Of a stretch of DNA of 64,000 bases, positions 23,348-34,400 are shown piece after piece. The stretch's first letter is position 1; the number at the start of each line of letters is the position of its first letter. The stretch comes from Channallabes apus. Taxonomy: Eukaryota; Chordata; Actinopteri; Siluriformes; Clariidae. The stretch is taken from contig CM060125.1 of assembly GCA_030522415.1 (NCBI GenBank), forward strand, positions 1,966,901 to 2,030,900, read 5' to 3'. The notes under the pieces are model-generated. The model worked only from the letters and a program-made list of their open reading frames with translations, was not told the DNA's origin and did no database searches. A program made the translations under genes and the position numbers.

Positions 23348-26300
23348 AAGAATTATTATTATTATTATTATTATTATTATTGTAGTAGTAATAAAAGTAG
23401 TTCTAGTAGTAGTAGTAGTAGTTTTACTTGCCTCTCGATATGGTTAAGCTTTATTCATGTCAATCAAATAAGCGATGTTATGTATTTTGTATTTAAAATA
23501 TTCTCTCTACAAAATGTTAAATTCCTTAATTTTTTCTATAAAAAAGCTTTTGTCTGGTCTTCTAACTTACCTGAACACATATTTAACTGTGTTTTAGAAG
23601 TGGGTCAGCATGTGCTATATAACTGTGGATATAGCATAAGATTTCTCATGCATTCAGACCTTCAGCGAGTCTATAATTCTGTTGATGAAGAAGAGTCTCT
23701 TCAGCTCTGTGATTAAAGTAGCGATCAGGAGCACAATCTTCTCCACAACACGAACTGTGGTCTCATCTGTCAAAGTGCTGTCCTCATCCAAATAGGACCT
23801 TTTAAGTAATACAGAACAAGGAGAGGACATACAACATATATAAACCTCAATATAAACACCCATAGGATATATATATGTCCTATGTGACTTTGTAACAGTC
23901 AGACGGAAATTAGTCAGAAGGTTTTTGACATAAGAAAGGGTTTATACTTTGTGGTTTTTTAAGAACATAATAAACTGGATTTTTTTCAAACATGCTTTTA
24001 AGAAAAAGCAAGAATATAAGTGATAAAAGTCTATTCTGTCATTAATGCACTTACTGGAAGGGATGAGTTCCGTCGTTTAGTCGGACCAGGTCCATTGTTT
24101 TGAACAGGAGGCATACAGGGAGGGTGAAGGCCATAATGCCCAGGCCCAGGTTAGATAGGATGGAGATAGCACTGAGTTGAAACAAGCTGGCCAAGCCCAC
24201 CACCAGCCCTGTGAACACCAGTCCTGTTTTTCCCACATTCCGCCAATACAACAGGTCCGCCACTGATGAGAGGAAATTAACATTCTGAATAACGAATTCT
24301 ATGCCAACAAAAGACAAGCAATATTTCTCACTGCACTTATTGAAGAGTGTTTCTGTCAAATATGGTTACACAGTGGTTCTCAAACATTTTCTGACATTCC
24401 CCACTTAAGGGGGTGAGCGAATTTTCAAGTTTACTGTTTATTGAAATATCAATTTCTAAACCAATAAGATCAAACAACACCAAGTTAAAAACAGATAAAA
24501 TACACGTGCAATTGTTATAAAAGGCTTACGTTGTCACTTATCTTTGCATAATTGACCCCATGTTTATTAGCTGCTCAGCAATCGTTTGTAGTTTTTTTGC
24601 ACTGGCCAATTCTGTATGCAACTTTGAATGAAGCCATTTGTGCTTTGCTGTCCACTGATTCAGATGTTACCATGTGATTCTCCTGCTGTCTGTATTCTGC
24701 CAGCTTTCTTTGAAAGAAGTCGAGTGGTTTATTAACGTGACTGGAGTGTGTTGTCTCTAAGTGTCTTCCTAATTTGTTGGGTCTCATGCGGTCTGCTGCC
24801 AGCGGTATAAGACACAAAACACACACATGTCTCTCTTCTGCCCCCACCATCCCCACCATGAACCCAAGCTCAAGATAGGCTTCATTAGGGGTGGGCGATA
24901 TAACCAAAATCTTCTATCACGGTAGAAGCAATTTTCTACCTCGATAACGATATATATCACAATATAGCAATTTGGATTTCAGATGATAGAAAAGGTTTGA
25001 CGTGTTTCCACCACTTGTTAAAACAGTGCACTTGCGTACCTTGCAAATCACATTCGTCTCATTCGTAGCACTTTTCTTATACCCAAACCAATTCCACAAC
25101 ACAGACGATGCACCTTTTTTCTTTACAATCTCCTCGTTCTTGGCTTCGTCACATGTACAGTAAGTAAACTCACTGCTGCTGTCTTCTTCCATTGTCGAAG
25201 TGTATGTGAAGACAAACACATCAAAAGTGGGACGAAACCGTGGCACCCGATTGAACCAAATATCGCGCGACTATCTGGATAGCGCAGAAATTATCTGGGC
25301 CCGGTTTCTCGAAAGGTTCTTATCGCTAAGTTCAATTCAATTCAATTCAATTCAATTCAGTTTTATTTGTATAGCGCTTTTAACAATTGACATTGTCTCA
25401 AAACAGCTTTACACAATCAAAAGAATTATTTAAGTTTGTATGGAATGTGAATGTGTATGAATCAAAATGTTCAGATAGTCCCTGGTGAGCAAGCCCGAGG
25501 GCGACAGTGGCAAGGAAAAACTCCCTGAGATGGTAATAGGAAGAAACCTTGAGAGGAACCAGACTCAACAGGGAACCCATCCTCATCTGGGTGAAACAGA
25601 TAGCAGGAAATGATCTGCATTTATACTGTGTTAAGTGTTAGGTTCAGCTATAATAGTTGATGTTAATTGATGTTATAATAGTTGATGTAAAATGGAGTCC
25701 AGTAGTTATTCGAGACCCAGATAGACTTGTAGAAAGTTCCAGTCCTGAACTATCGAATTGTCATTGGTAAGTAGTTCTTAAGTTGTACCTTAACCTCTCT
25801 CTTAACGTTATGGCGCATTTCCTGAAACGTTCTTACGCTAAGTATCTCTTAGCTAAGTCACACGTTCGTAAGGTTGGTCTGGACCAACCTTAACTCACTC
25901 TTAGCGTAGTTTCAGCTCAAGACGCTAGTCGCCACCACTGAGCAGCAGTCTTTATAAATCAGTGGTGTATGGAAGCACATTATGACACGTTATCAAAGTC
26001 GTATTAAAGATGAAATATACTGTAGACCTGTTTAAGAATGTTATTTTATTTGATATCAGAACTAATAGAGTGACTTTTAATTAGCCTATTTCATAATGTG
26101 ACTAATGCATTAAAATTGGCAATCACTTTTAATATTGAACAGGTGGCGAACAATTTGGCAGCGAGCGTGGTGTTGTGTTAAACTGAAGACGGCGCCATCC
26201 GCGGAGCCGTGTGGGTCATTAAAATTTTTCCTTTAGACAAAACTTCAGCCCTTTTCATATTTTCGTTATTTTTGCCTTCCAAGGCAACAGATTATGGGGC

Positions 26301-28774
26301 TTCTTGAGCTGCTCAGACCTGCCTGGCCAACGCATCGTACTTACACTCTACATCCCGATGTCCGGCTGCTCGCTGCTTTTTGTTTAAAATGTTTCATGGA
26401 TCATTAGCCATTATCCATAACTTTATGGGCTTTTCTTTTGACACGTTTTTCAACCTTGGGAGTTTCAAACCCCACATCCATTCATTTTTCTGAGTGATTG
26501 TAATGTTTTAATACCCCTATTCACCTATGCGGTTTGACTCGCTGTGAGATGCGGTGTTATACCCCTATCTCACCTGCGCGGGCTCGCGCTGTGGCCATAA
26601 GTAGGGTTCATCATGATTCACCACGAGTTTTTGCGCGCATCATTCCGCGTGAAAAATTAAACGTTGAATTTTTTTGCTGGTCCTCGCGGAAGCTTGCAGA
26701 CCTTGTAGAACTTCGCGGAACATTAAAGGAATGTTGCGGGCAATCGCAGCAGCTCACAGAGATGAGTCAGGCCACACAGGTGAGATAGGGGTATTAGGCA
26801 CAGTGAGCCGCCTCGAGTGACTGCCCAACGGTCCAAAAAGATCCGTAAGGTCTTTAACTTTATTTCATTTACCAGTTGACATAATTGAATATTCCTGTTT
26901 CATTTAATAAAAAATACAAACACCCCACATGGACCCCTTGCATAAGGTGAACAGGTCTGTAGACAGCACAGTCAACTTTCCCAAGCTGAATGTGCCTGAA
27001 TCACTTTGTCTGTAAATCGCTAACTTCCTAACAGACAAAAGACAGTGTGTGAAGCTATGAAAACAGCCCTCCACCACTTCAACATCAAGTACAGGTGAAC
27101 CACAGGCCTTCTCTACTGTCTATATACCAGTGACTGCATCTCTTCCAGCTCCTCTGTCAAATGCCTTGCAAATGCAAAGTTTGCAGTCATTTGCTTGAAC
27201 CAGGATGGCGACAATTCTGCGTAGGCAGGAAGTAGAACAGCTAACATCCTGGCACAGCCTTAACACTGAATTTGAACACCCTCAAACAGTAGAGTTGATA
27301 CTAGATTTTAGGAGAACCTCCACATCCAATCATTTCTCCACTCACCATCAACAACAGCTAAGTTAGTTATAGAGTCATGTAAGTTCCTTGGTACCGTAAT
27401 CTCCAAGCATCTCAAGTGGGACATAAACACATGCTTTATAATTAAAAAGAAGATGTTTGCTCTGAGGCAACTGAAGAAGTTCAACCTGCGCTAATCCAGT
27501 TCTCCACTCCCACTGTGGAGTCCATTTTCACATCATCCATTATTGTCTGGTATATTGGAGCTGCCAAACAGGGCACGCAAAGACGGCAGCCCTCCATTGA
27601 TCAGCTGCCCGTATCAAGTGGCAGGCACACATAATCATCTTCAACCCAGCTCACCCTGGACATTCACTGTTTGACCTGCTTCCATCAGGGAAAAGACTGA
27701 GAACAATGAAAGACTCCACCAGCAGACAGAAGAACAGCTTCTTTCCAAATGGTATTTCTCTCCTAAACAGTTGACCTGTACATCACCCAATCATATGTTT
27801 TACATTACCCTTACTTGTATATCATCTAATTATTTAAGCATCTTTCCATTCCAATGTACATTAATCCTTGCACATACGCTTTACACATTACACATGTTAA
27901 TAACATACCTATTGAATGTATTGTACTTCAACATTTTTATGTTATTATTATTATTATTATTATTATTGCTTGCATACTTAGCTAAAAAAAAAAAATGATT
28001 GTGATTCAGAACGGCTGCCAGTCTGAAGCTGTACTTTAACTTGTCATGAGAACACATTTTTTATTCTCATCCACACATTTTCACACAGGATGCATTTTCA
28101 TGCATGTGGACAACTATAATTACTGTATACCATATTGCCTGTCTGTAGCATTAGCTCCAGTTTCATGCATATCCTATATATGACAGCAACTAGCGATCAA
28201 CAGCTGCCTACTCTTAAGCGAAGAGTTACAAACAGCTGTCACTTGTGATTATTCAGCAGGTGCAAATCTGTGCCATGGTAAGCACAGGTGAAAAGCTAGG
28301 GTGAAGGTTCAAATGCAACCTCCTGGAAACTCACATACAATAGAGAAGGTTGTCTCTGCTTGCTTATAATCCCCTTAATTCAAGCTAACATGGCTGGACT
28401 AGATTCAATCACTCCAAGAACTCAACTGTTGGCAGAGCTGAAACAAGGCGAAGAGACAGTCTCACCTGCTTTATTCAAACGTCACATTAAAAGAAGCACA
28501 GTATATCCTAGAGCGAAAGACCTACAGTAGATGTAATCCATCCATCAGGTCCCTTCAGCTTGCCAATATCCTGTAAGGACGCCTGCTGTGATGAACCGAG
28601 CCATCAGCAATCTTATTGTAGCTCCGCTAAACACTGCTGCCAAAGTGTTGCCAAAAGCCCTTTCACCTGCTACTACGCTCATAATCCCAATAAGATCATA
28701 TTATCTTCTATACATTATTCAAGTTCAAGTCCAGTTTCTGAGTTGTGTTGATGTGTCTCACCTTTGCTGGCCAT
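15430..28774 (-). CDS. rtn2: Reticulon-2, short isoform (7 coding exons, 209 aa)
   Basis: Reticulons are ER membrane-shaping proteins with two long hydrophobic hairpins. Coding exons, in transcript order on the minus strand: 28774-28762, 24262-24055, 23798-23660, 16452-16383, 16252-16206, 16125-16067 and 15523-15430. Lengths are 13, 208, 139, 70, 47, 59 and 94 nt, all with GT/AG borders and matching phases; 208-139-70-47-59 is, as I recall it, the vertebrate reticulon-domain exon pattern. The product starts MASKVADLLYW, close to human RTN2-C (MGSKVADLLYW). Hairpin 1 spans about residues 17-55, the hydrophilic loop about 56-118, and hairpin 2 about 121-157 ([18 protein letters not shown]). The tail is Pro-rich and ends KQKTK, a KxKxx ER-retrieval signal. 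Longer 5' isoforms may exist. Introns carry many transposons. Neighbour ppm1n supports the RTN2 assignment. Confidence 0.92.
17525..20428 (-). mobile_element. RTE-clade LINE nested in the gypsy element
   Basis: A non-LTR retrotransposon of about 2.9 kb, antisense to its gypsy host and sense with rtn2. A 21-bp target duplication differing at one base flanks it: TGATTCAGATACCGCCCATTC at 17504-17524 and TGATTCATATACCGCCCATTC at 20429-20449 (each part of gypsy gag). The 3' end (GTGGCGACCCCTGAAAGAAG) has the short RTE-type tail also found in DANA-like SINEs. The 5' region includes the GGAAGGGCATCCGG motif common in fish RTE elements. The near full-length structure with only modest damage indicates it is younger than the gypsy copy. 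Confidence 0.93.
17530..20253 (-). pseudogene. RTE LINE ORF: AP endonuclease plus reverse transcriptase
   Basis: Reading on the minus strand, the frame from 20253 to 19741 encodes the apurinic endonuclease N-terminus ([10 protein letters not shown]; catalytic Glu in [20 protein letters not shown]). It then jumps frame at about 19744 into [16 protein letters not shown]; comparison with remembered relatives indicates an internal deletion there that removed roughly 40 codons. The frame 19744-17807 carries reverse transcriptase ([37 protein letters not shown]; active site [12 protein letters not shown]). A second frameshift at about 17950-17990 moves the C-terminus into another frame ([21 protein letters not shown]; ending [10 protein letters not shown] at 17530). 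Inactive as it stands. Confidence 0.92.
21040..22575 (+). pseudogene. gypsy pol remnants (PR, RT, RNase H, IN)
   Basis: Pieces in several frames. A protease-like [16 protein letters not shown] segment lies at about 21095-21150. An RT C-terminal region ([40 protein letters not shown]) lies at about 21580-21750. An RNase H start ([16 protein letters not shown]) lies at about 21836, continuing to [14 protein letters not shown] near 22000. An integrase C-terminus ([34 protein letters not shown]) lies at about 22400-22550. The YxDD active-site region and most of the integrase core are missing. Stops at several points confirm decay. Confidence 0.8.
22576..22665 (+). mobile_element. V-SINE 3' tail fragment
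   Basis: About 90 bp matching only the tail of the V-SINE family (CTCCTGGGATAGGGTCCAGG; ATAGTATAGACGATAAGTGA), directly joined to the truncated end of the gypsy element. Confidence 0.75.
23291..23430. repeat. Composite triplet microsatellite (ATA)n(AAG)n(ATT)n(GTA)n
   Basis: Four successive triplet arrays in about 140 bp: ATA/ATAATA, AAG, ATT and TAG/GTA. The open frames through it are artefacts. Confidence 0.95.
24575..24886 (-). pseudogene. hAT transposase N-terminal fragment (ZBED5/Buster-like)
   Basis: A minus-strand frame includes a zinc-finger-like [20 protein letters not shown] followed by [20 protein letters not shown] and [12 protein letters not shown]. This is the N-terminal region of hAT transposases related to ZBED5/FAM200. 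Only this fragment remains; it stops at 24575 with no catalytic domain. It lies in rtn2 intron 1 on the same strand as rtn2. Its upstream end is cut at 24887 by an inverted-repeat-type terminus. Confidence 0.7.
24887..25260 (-). mobile_element. hAT-type fragment with a BED finger
   Basis: The lower end begins TAGGGGTGGGCGATATAACC, a terminal-repeat sequence common to fish hAT elements. On the minus strand, 25246-24917 encodes an acidic N-terminus and a BED-type zinc finger ([43 protein letters not shown]). The rest of the transposase is absent and the far terminus was not found, so this is a deletion derivative or truncated copy. The second finger half looks damaged after FYHLKSK. Confidence 0.65.
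25330..25780 (-). repeat. Interspersed repeat with (TTCAA)n tail
   Basis: Reverse-orientation copy of the repeat at 10290-10555, starting with five or six TTCAA units and continuing TTGTATAGCGCTTTTAACAA. It extends further 5' than the other copies. It sits inside what may be another inverted-repeat element (GGGCCCGGTTTCTCGAAAGG at 25298). Confidence 0.75.
25781..26950. other. rtn2 intron 1: palindromic repeat-like DNA, no gene seen
   Basis: Contains the near-perfect palindrome AAGGTTGGTCTGGACCAACC at about 25871 and several inverted CGCTAAG/CTTAGCG words, suggesting a decayed foldback element. The ORF at 26534-26788 has no recognisable product. Confidence 0.4.
26960..27790 (+). mobile_element. 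LINE relic (CR1/L2/Rex1-like RT 3' part)
   Basis: Degenerate reverse-transcriptase-derived DNA on the plus strand. Recognisable pieces include LNTLKTVE-type coding (TTTGAACACCCTCAAACAGT), GTTCCTTGGTACCGTAATCT, and an RT-thumb-like CTGAAGAAGTTCAACCTGCG, followed by GACCTGCTTCCATCAGGGAA (the DLLPSG motif typical of the end of CR1/L2/Rex1 ORF2). Many stops and frameshifts. Located in rtn2 intron 1, antisense to the gene. Confidence 0.7.
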
Positions 28775-29949
28775 TTTTGCTGTTTTCACACCAAACCCCC
28801 TCTCCTCCCTGTACTCCTTAGACCCAACAGGCTTTTTTTGGCCACCTCTAGCACAGTCAGCAGTAAAGAGCCAACCAGACCTAATTATATCCCCCACCAT
28901 TTGGACACCCCATCTCAACACACACTCTCACTCTCTTTCTCTCTCTCTCTAAACCACTCCCTATTTCGTCTCTCCAGAGCCACTTAAAGTGTTAGAACTT
29001 GTGTTTGCGTGTCGAGATATCTTGAAGCAAAAGTTTCTTAACCTGCTTTACCCAGCAATAATAACAGCTAATCAATACTCATCTATGGTAATAAATGATT
29101 AAATGTTAGCCATTCAAAATTCATGAACATTAAAAGGGGTCTTGCTCCTTTCACAAATAACTTCAGTTGAATCACAATTTATTTTTATTGGATCTTTGCA
29201 AGCTACAGAGTTACAGAATTCAGAGTTCAAAGTTTTATCTATATGGTGACTGTGTAAGGTCGAAGATGTGTCTGAGGTCTGCATACTAATGTGTGCAGTG
29301 TTGTTATGAATATGGGCCAATGTTATTTGATTTATTGTTATTTGATTAAGTGAGTTTAAAGAAACAGATTGTAATTTTCATAGATTGATGCTGCCTTTTT
29401 CAGTGGCTTAGCAGTTTCCTCCACCTGTAGGGTTGGGAGTTAGAATCTCACCTCCAGTCATGAGTGTGTGGATTTTCTCCAACAGATTTCCAAATTGCCT
29501 CTTGTATATGAGTGTGTGTGCTTGTGCCCTGTCTTTCCCATTTCCCACTTACTATCCCCACTACCTTTGTTTTGGGTTCCCCTTGAGCCATGAATGTGGT
29601 ACTGGCTCCTTCAGGACAGTTGATAGTGTGCTGTGGTCTCTGACACTTGGACATTGTAAGCAGTAGATTGGACTTGTTTAGCCGTTCCATCCTATGAGTG
29701 CTTGATCAGAGTAGGAACTGGGGAGTTTTGAGGCTGGGTTGGTCGCTTTGGGCTCTTTGTCCGATGGGTGATGAGCTGTGACGCACTGTGTGTTCATGAG
29801 CCTTTCTATTATGGCTTTTATTGAAGTTTATTAATTTGGCATTGGCATTTATGTTGGACCGGACTGGCGAGGCTAGCGTTTGGGCATGGGGGTCATGGGT
29901 GAGCTTTGGATGCCCATGATCTTGTAACCAGTTTACTAATATGTAATTA

Positions 29950-30147
29950 TGGGCCAGGTGTAGCTCAGTGGTTAAGGCATTGGCCTACGGATCGGAAGAT
30001 CCCAGGTTCAAATCCCACAACCACCAAGTTGCCACTGTTGGGCCCTTGAGCAAGGCCCTTAACCCTCAACTGCTCAGATGTGTAATGAGATAAGAATATA
30101 TGTCGCTCTGGATAAGAGCGTCTGCCAAATGCCTAAATGTAAATGAT
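29950..30147 (+). mobile_element. tRNA-derived SINE with L2-type tail
   Basis: The head GGTGTAGCTCAGTGGTTAAG (A-box) and GGTTCAAATCCC (B-box) mimic a tRNA; the body contains GCCACTGTTGGGCCCTTGAG and the tail TCGCTCTGGATAAGAGCGTC, the LINE-2/CR1-type 3' end shared by many fish SINEs. No cloverleaf tRNA can be drawn beyond the head, so it is not a tRNA gene. Confidence 0.9.
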
Positions 30148-30569
30148 GTAATTAATAATCAATGTTATTCAATTCACCTGGTGATGGTCTTAATTATGGC
30201 TGGTTGGTGTAGTTGTAGAAAAGTTTTCCAGTTGTGTTCCGTGTTCAAGCAACTGTATGGCAATATAAAATATGTATACCTTTTTATAATTATAATTTTG
30301 AAAAACATGGTTGCAATTTATACATTTGTTTGTATAAAGTATTTCTGACATCTTACTATTATTATATGTAGATCCATTAATCAGTACGAACTTCACATTA
30401 AACTGTACTGTATATGGTCCTCTAATTTAATATTCTATTATGACAGTACAAGCATTTCAATAATATTTTAATGTAGTCAATCTTTTGCCAACATCAGGCC
30501 ACAGAGATGAGTCAGGTGGATATAAATAGCCTTGATGTGTCAGGAAATAGCATCTTTATGTCTGAATAC

Positions 30570-30604
30570 CCCCCCCCCCCCCACACACACACACACACAC
30601 ACAC
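30570..30604. repeat. (C)n(CA)n microsatellite
   Basis: A run of about 14 C followed by about 10 CA units. Confidence 0.9.
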
Positions 30605-31444
30605 TGGATGTGGCGCAGGCCATTGGAAACTGTGTTCCTTTAATGTTCCTGTTTCTGATACATCTTAGATGGAATATTAGTGAGAACTTAGTGAGTGCTT
30701 TCTGCTTCCATTTATCTATTAGGGGGGGAAAAAAATCTGACCAGGGTAGATGTCATATACTGTAACTCAGACATCCACTTGTTTTCTCCTAGGGTCTTGA
30801 AAAAAGGTATACTTCCTTTTCTTTAGATAAGAATTAGATAATAAAGATAATTATTAGGACCTTGAATTATGTCCTCACTGTGGTCTGTTCAATTTAAAAT
30901 AGTTTTTCATCCATACACACAATGTGTGGGCGGCTGCTTAGATTTCTGTTCTTCGGTAATTGAAAGGGTTCAAAAGATAGGAAGACAAACAGAGAAAAGG
31001 GAAAATAAAGGGAACCAGTGACAGTGACACAGAGATTGTGCATGCATGTGTACAGCAAGGAGGAAGGAGGGGAAGAGTAGGATTGGAGGACAGAAATAGC
31101 TCAGCCAATCAGAGGGACAACAGGCAAATAACAGGTTCGGGGAGAAGAGAGGGAAGGGAATAGCACTGAGAGGCAGAGCAGGACGTAGACAACAGCAGAG
31201 CAATTTAAACAGAACGATAAAGAATGAGGATAGGTTAGATTCCTGAACACAGCCAGTGATGGGTAGACTATCAGGAGGCAGGTTTCCTGGATTATATTAT
31301 TTGCTGATGTTTGGAACAACAGGATCAGTCTCTGAGGCCATCATGCTCTGAAGGCCTTCAGCACCAAGGCTGCACACAACGGCCAAGGCACAGATAGAAG
31401 CACAGGGGCGGAGGCTGGAAAACAGGACACTGATTAAAGACAGC

Positions 31445-34400
31445 ATGAGAACATCCAGGAAGGGAAGCGTAGAAATGCCAGCGTTTGTCAGGCAGCTGGT
31501 GAAGGAGACAGAGAAACGGGTCAGCTCTTTTTTTAAAGGGGGGCGTGGGGGAGGAGGGGGTGAGCCGGCTGAAGGCGAGGAGGCTGGAGAGGAGGAAGGG
31601 GTCATCCCCAGTCCTTACCTTGAACGTCCTGTGCTGGACAAGTATTTTGAAGAGGGTTGTGCCTCCTGGGGTCTCACCTATGCTCTGGGCAGCATGCAGG
31701 GCTGGAGGGCCCACATGGAGGACTTCCATAACTGCTTCCCTCAGCTTGGTGGAGAGCTCTCTCACTGGGGCTTCTTTGCAGTGTATGATGGTCATGCTGG
31801 TAGCACAGTGGCTCATCACTGCTCACGAAACCTGCTGGAGCACATATTAGGTACAGGTGAGTTAAAAGCTTTCTTAAAACCCATTAGATCACTTCAGTTC
31901 TTTTCGCCAGGGTGGATAGTTATGAAGTATGACGTCAAACCTGTTGTGCGGCTTTTGATATGACTCATTGTGAACATCAGCATTATTTTAGGGCACTTGC
32001 CATGTATAGTTCCAGTGAATTGCATCACTCCTAGTGGAGGATACGTGCTGCATATGCATGGAGAGAATACCAAGAAAAAAGGACACAACTGGCACAAATG
32101 TAACAACTCAAATGCAGTTTCATAACAATAAGCCAATAATACTGTAAGTGACTGATGCTTTTATTCAAAGCAACCTACAGTGGAAACAGGATACATTTAA
32201 GCAGTTGAAGGTTAAATGACTTGCTTAAGAACCTGGCAGAGTTTAACATCTCCTCATCTGACCAGTAGGTCAAAGTTCTAATCACTGAGCTATAACTATC
32301 TATACTACTGTATTGAAGCCACCCCTAACCTTAACCTGTGTAACGTTTATATAAATAGAGTGGAGGCAGATTTCTACAAACTCACAAGGATGACATTTTG
32401 TTGTAATGATTTGAAGAGCCAAAATGTCACTTTCAAATTCACTTCTATCTTCAGTATGCTGGATAGCAGATAGGATGCAATTCTATCAAATTTGTATCTA
32501 TTACCATTTCTGTTATTGCACTGGTAAATGTATCCTGACTTCCTCTCACAGGTAAGATCCGGGCGGAGGAAGATATGGAGCATGTAACTGAAGGCATAAG
32601 GGAAGGGTTTTTCCTCATGGACAAACATCTCCATGCTATGGCATGCCGTGAGGGCTGGGAGCGTGGTGGCACCACTGTGGTCTCCACTGTGATCACTCCA
32701 CACCATATCTACTTTGGAAACTGTGGAGACTCACGGGCAGTTTTGTGCCGTGCCGGGCATGTGGCCTTTTCGACAGAAGACCACAAGCCTTTCAGTCCGG
32801 GGGAGAAGGAGCGCATCGAGAATGCTGGTGGTTCGGTCACTTTGCAGCGTGTTAATGGTTCCCTGGCTGTATCCAGAGCTCTTGGTGACTTCAGCTACAA
32901 GTCAGTCGAGTGGCGCCCAGCTACAGAGCAAATGGTCTCACCAGAACCAGAGATCTCAGTCGTGGAGCGTTCACCAGCGGATGAATTTATAGTTCTGGCA
33001 TGTGACGGTGTTTGGGACACAGTCAGCAATGAGGAACTCTGTGCATTTGTTCGCAGCCGACTGCAAGTTTGTACAGACTTGCGAGAGGTCTGCTCCCAGG
33101 TCATCGACCTTTGCCTCTATAAGGTAAGCATGTACTGAATAAATCACAGTAGACAGCAAAGGAAGGAAGTTCATCTATTAGACCTCATTTAAAGTTATAA
33201 TTGGTTAACAGTTTCTCTCTCGAAATAATCTATGACTCCCACAAGGCTTCTGTTTCACGCTTCAGGACTGCAACGTGGGATTTTGCCAATGGATGCATTT
33301 AGAAACCAGCAACACCAATGCTTCATATTTTGTTGGCATGACTGTATTTAGAGAACCACAGAAGTCTGACCACCCACACATAGTCTTTCACAACTCTACA
33401 GTGTCTTAGTCTGATTTGAGCTGGGGGATTATGTAAGAAAAAGGATGACCTACTGGCAATGAGAGGCTTTAGAGGTGTGGGGGGGGGGGGATTTGGAGGA
33501 TGGGGCGGGTTGTCAGTAAGCTCTATTTTGTGACGACATTTCGACAGATTCAAAGCAAATCTCTAAGCCACAAATGGATGTCCTACTTTCAGCCACAGGG
33601 CAAAATTAGGACATTTTGACAAAGAGTAATGATAGGACACATGGCCAACAGTAAGCCTCACAAACTCTGGGCACAACCTGCATGTGAGTCACAGCATAAT
33701 GAATGATCAGAGAAGTGGTGTTTTTTTGGCTAAATGGTATAATGAAGTCATCTTAATGTCAAACACTAAACCCATATACTCACAGCATTTGTCAGATTGC
33801 CCCATATGTGTATAATTATTCCAAATTCAGACTGCATCACAAGGACATAAATGCCCCCTTACACTTTGTTAGGACACTCGGGTACATACAGTACAGTACA
33901 TGTCGTTATCTAGTCAGTCAGCCAGATTGTTACAGGGTGGCACATTACAGTGAGTACCAATGTCTCCTCACAGTTTTAGGTACCCCAGTTCGGACCTGAG
34001 TTTAGGTTTAGTTTATTTCCATCATGCAAAAACATACCAGTAGATGGACTGGCTATGGTCAATTACTCCTGGTAAGGGGATGTTCCTTCACAGTGTAACC
34101 TCTTCTCTTTTGTTGCTCCCCAGGGAAGTCTTGACAATATCAGCATTATAGTGGTGTGCTTTCCTGCCGCCCCCCAGATTTCTCCTGAGGCAATACATCA
34201 GGAGGCTGAGGTAGAAGACTACTTGGAGGCGAAAGTTGCTGGTTTGTAAAAAAAAAAACCTCTATAATTACCCGTTATTTGTTGTGAGTTATGACTGTCT
34301 AGATATTCCACCCGTTTGACCCAATGTTCCTCTCATTTTTTATTCTTATTCTTATTCTAATTATTAAAGTCATAAATTTCTTATCTTATCTACCAAGCGT

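Larger units (their letters stand above)
16453..23659. other. rtn2 intron between the 139-nt and 70-nt exons, transposon-filled
   Basis: This 7.2-kb intron holds a Ty3/gypsy relic, an RTE LINE nested in it, a V-SINE fragment and a composite triplet microsatellite. The stretch 22666-23290 shows no feature. Confidence 0.85.
28775..31444. other. Divergent intergenic region between rtn2 and ppm1n
   Basis: The start codons of rtn2 (minus) and ppm1n (plus) are 2.67 kb apart. The stretch next to rtn2 is expected to hold its 5'UTR and short-isoform promoter, but I see no TATA box I would defend. It includes a SINE at 29950-30147, a C/CA microsatellite at 30570-30604, and otherwise unremarkable DNA. 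Confidence 0.5.

Noticed and set aside
23265..23716. Frames with poly-Ile, poly-Arg, poly-Asn and poly-Lys
   Set aside because: Products of the composite triplet microsatellite.
24264..24359. Upstream extension of the 102-aa minus-strand frame into [17 protein letters not shown]
   Set aside because: A clear splice acceptor (CTCTCATCAG) at 24263 marks the exon start; the extension is intron sequence.
29950..30020. Possible tRNA gene
   Set aside because: The sequence runs directly into a SINE body and an L2-type tail, and the 3' half of a tRNA is missing.
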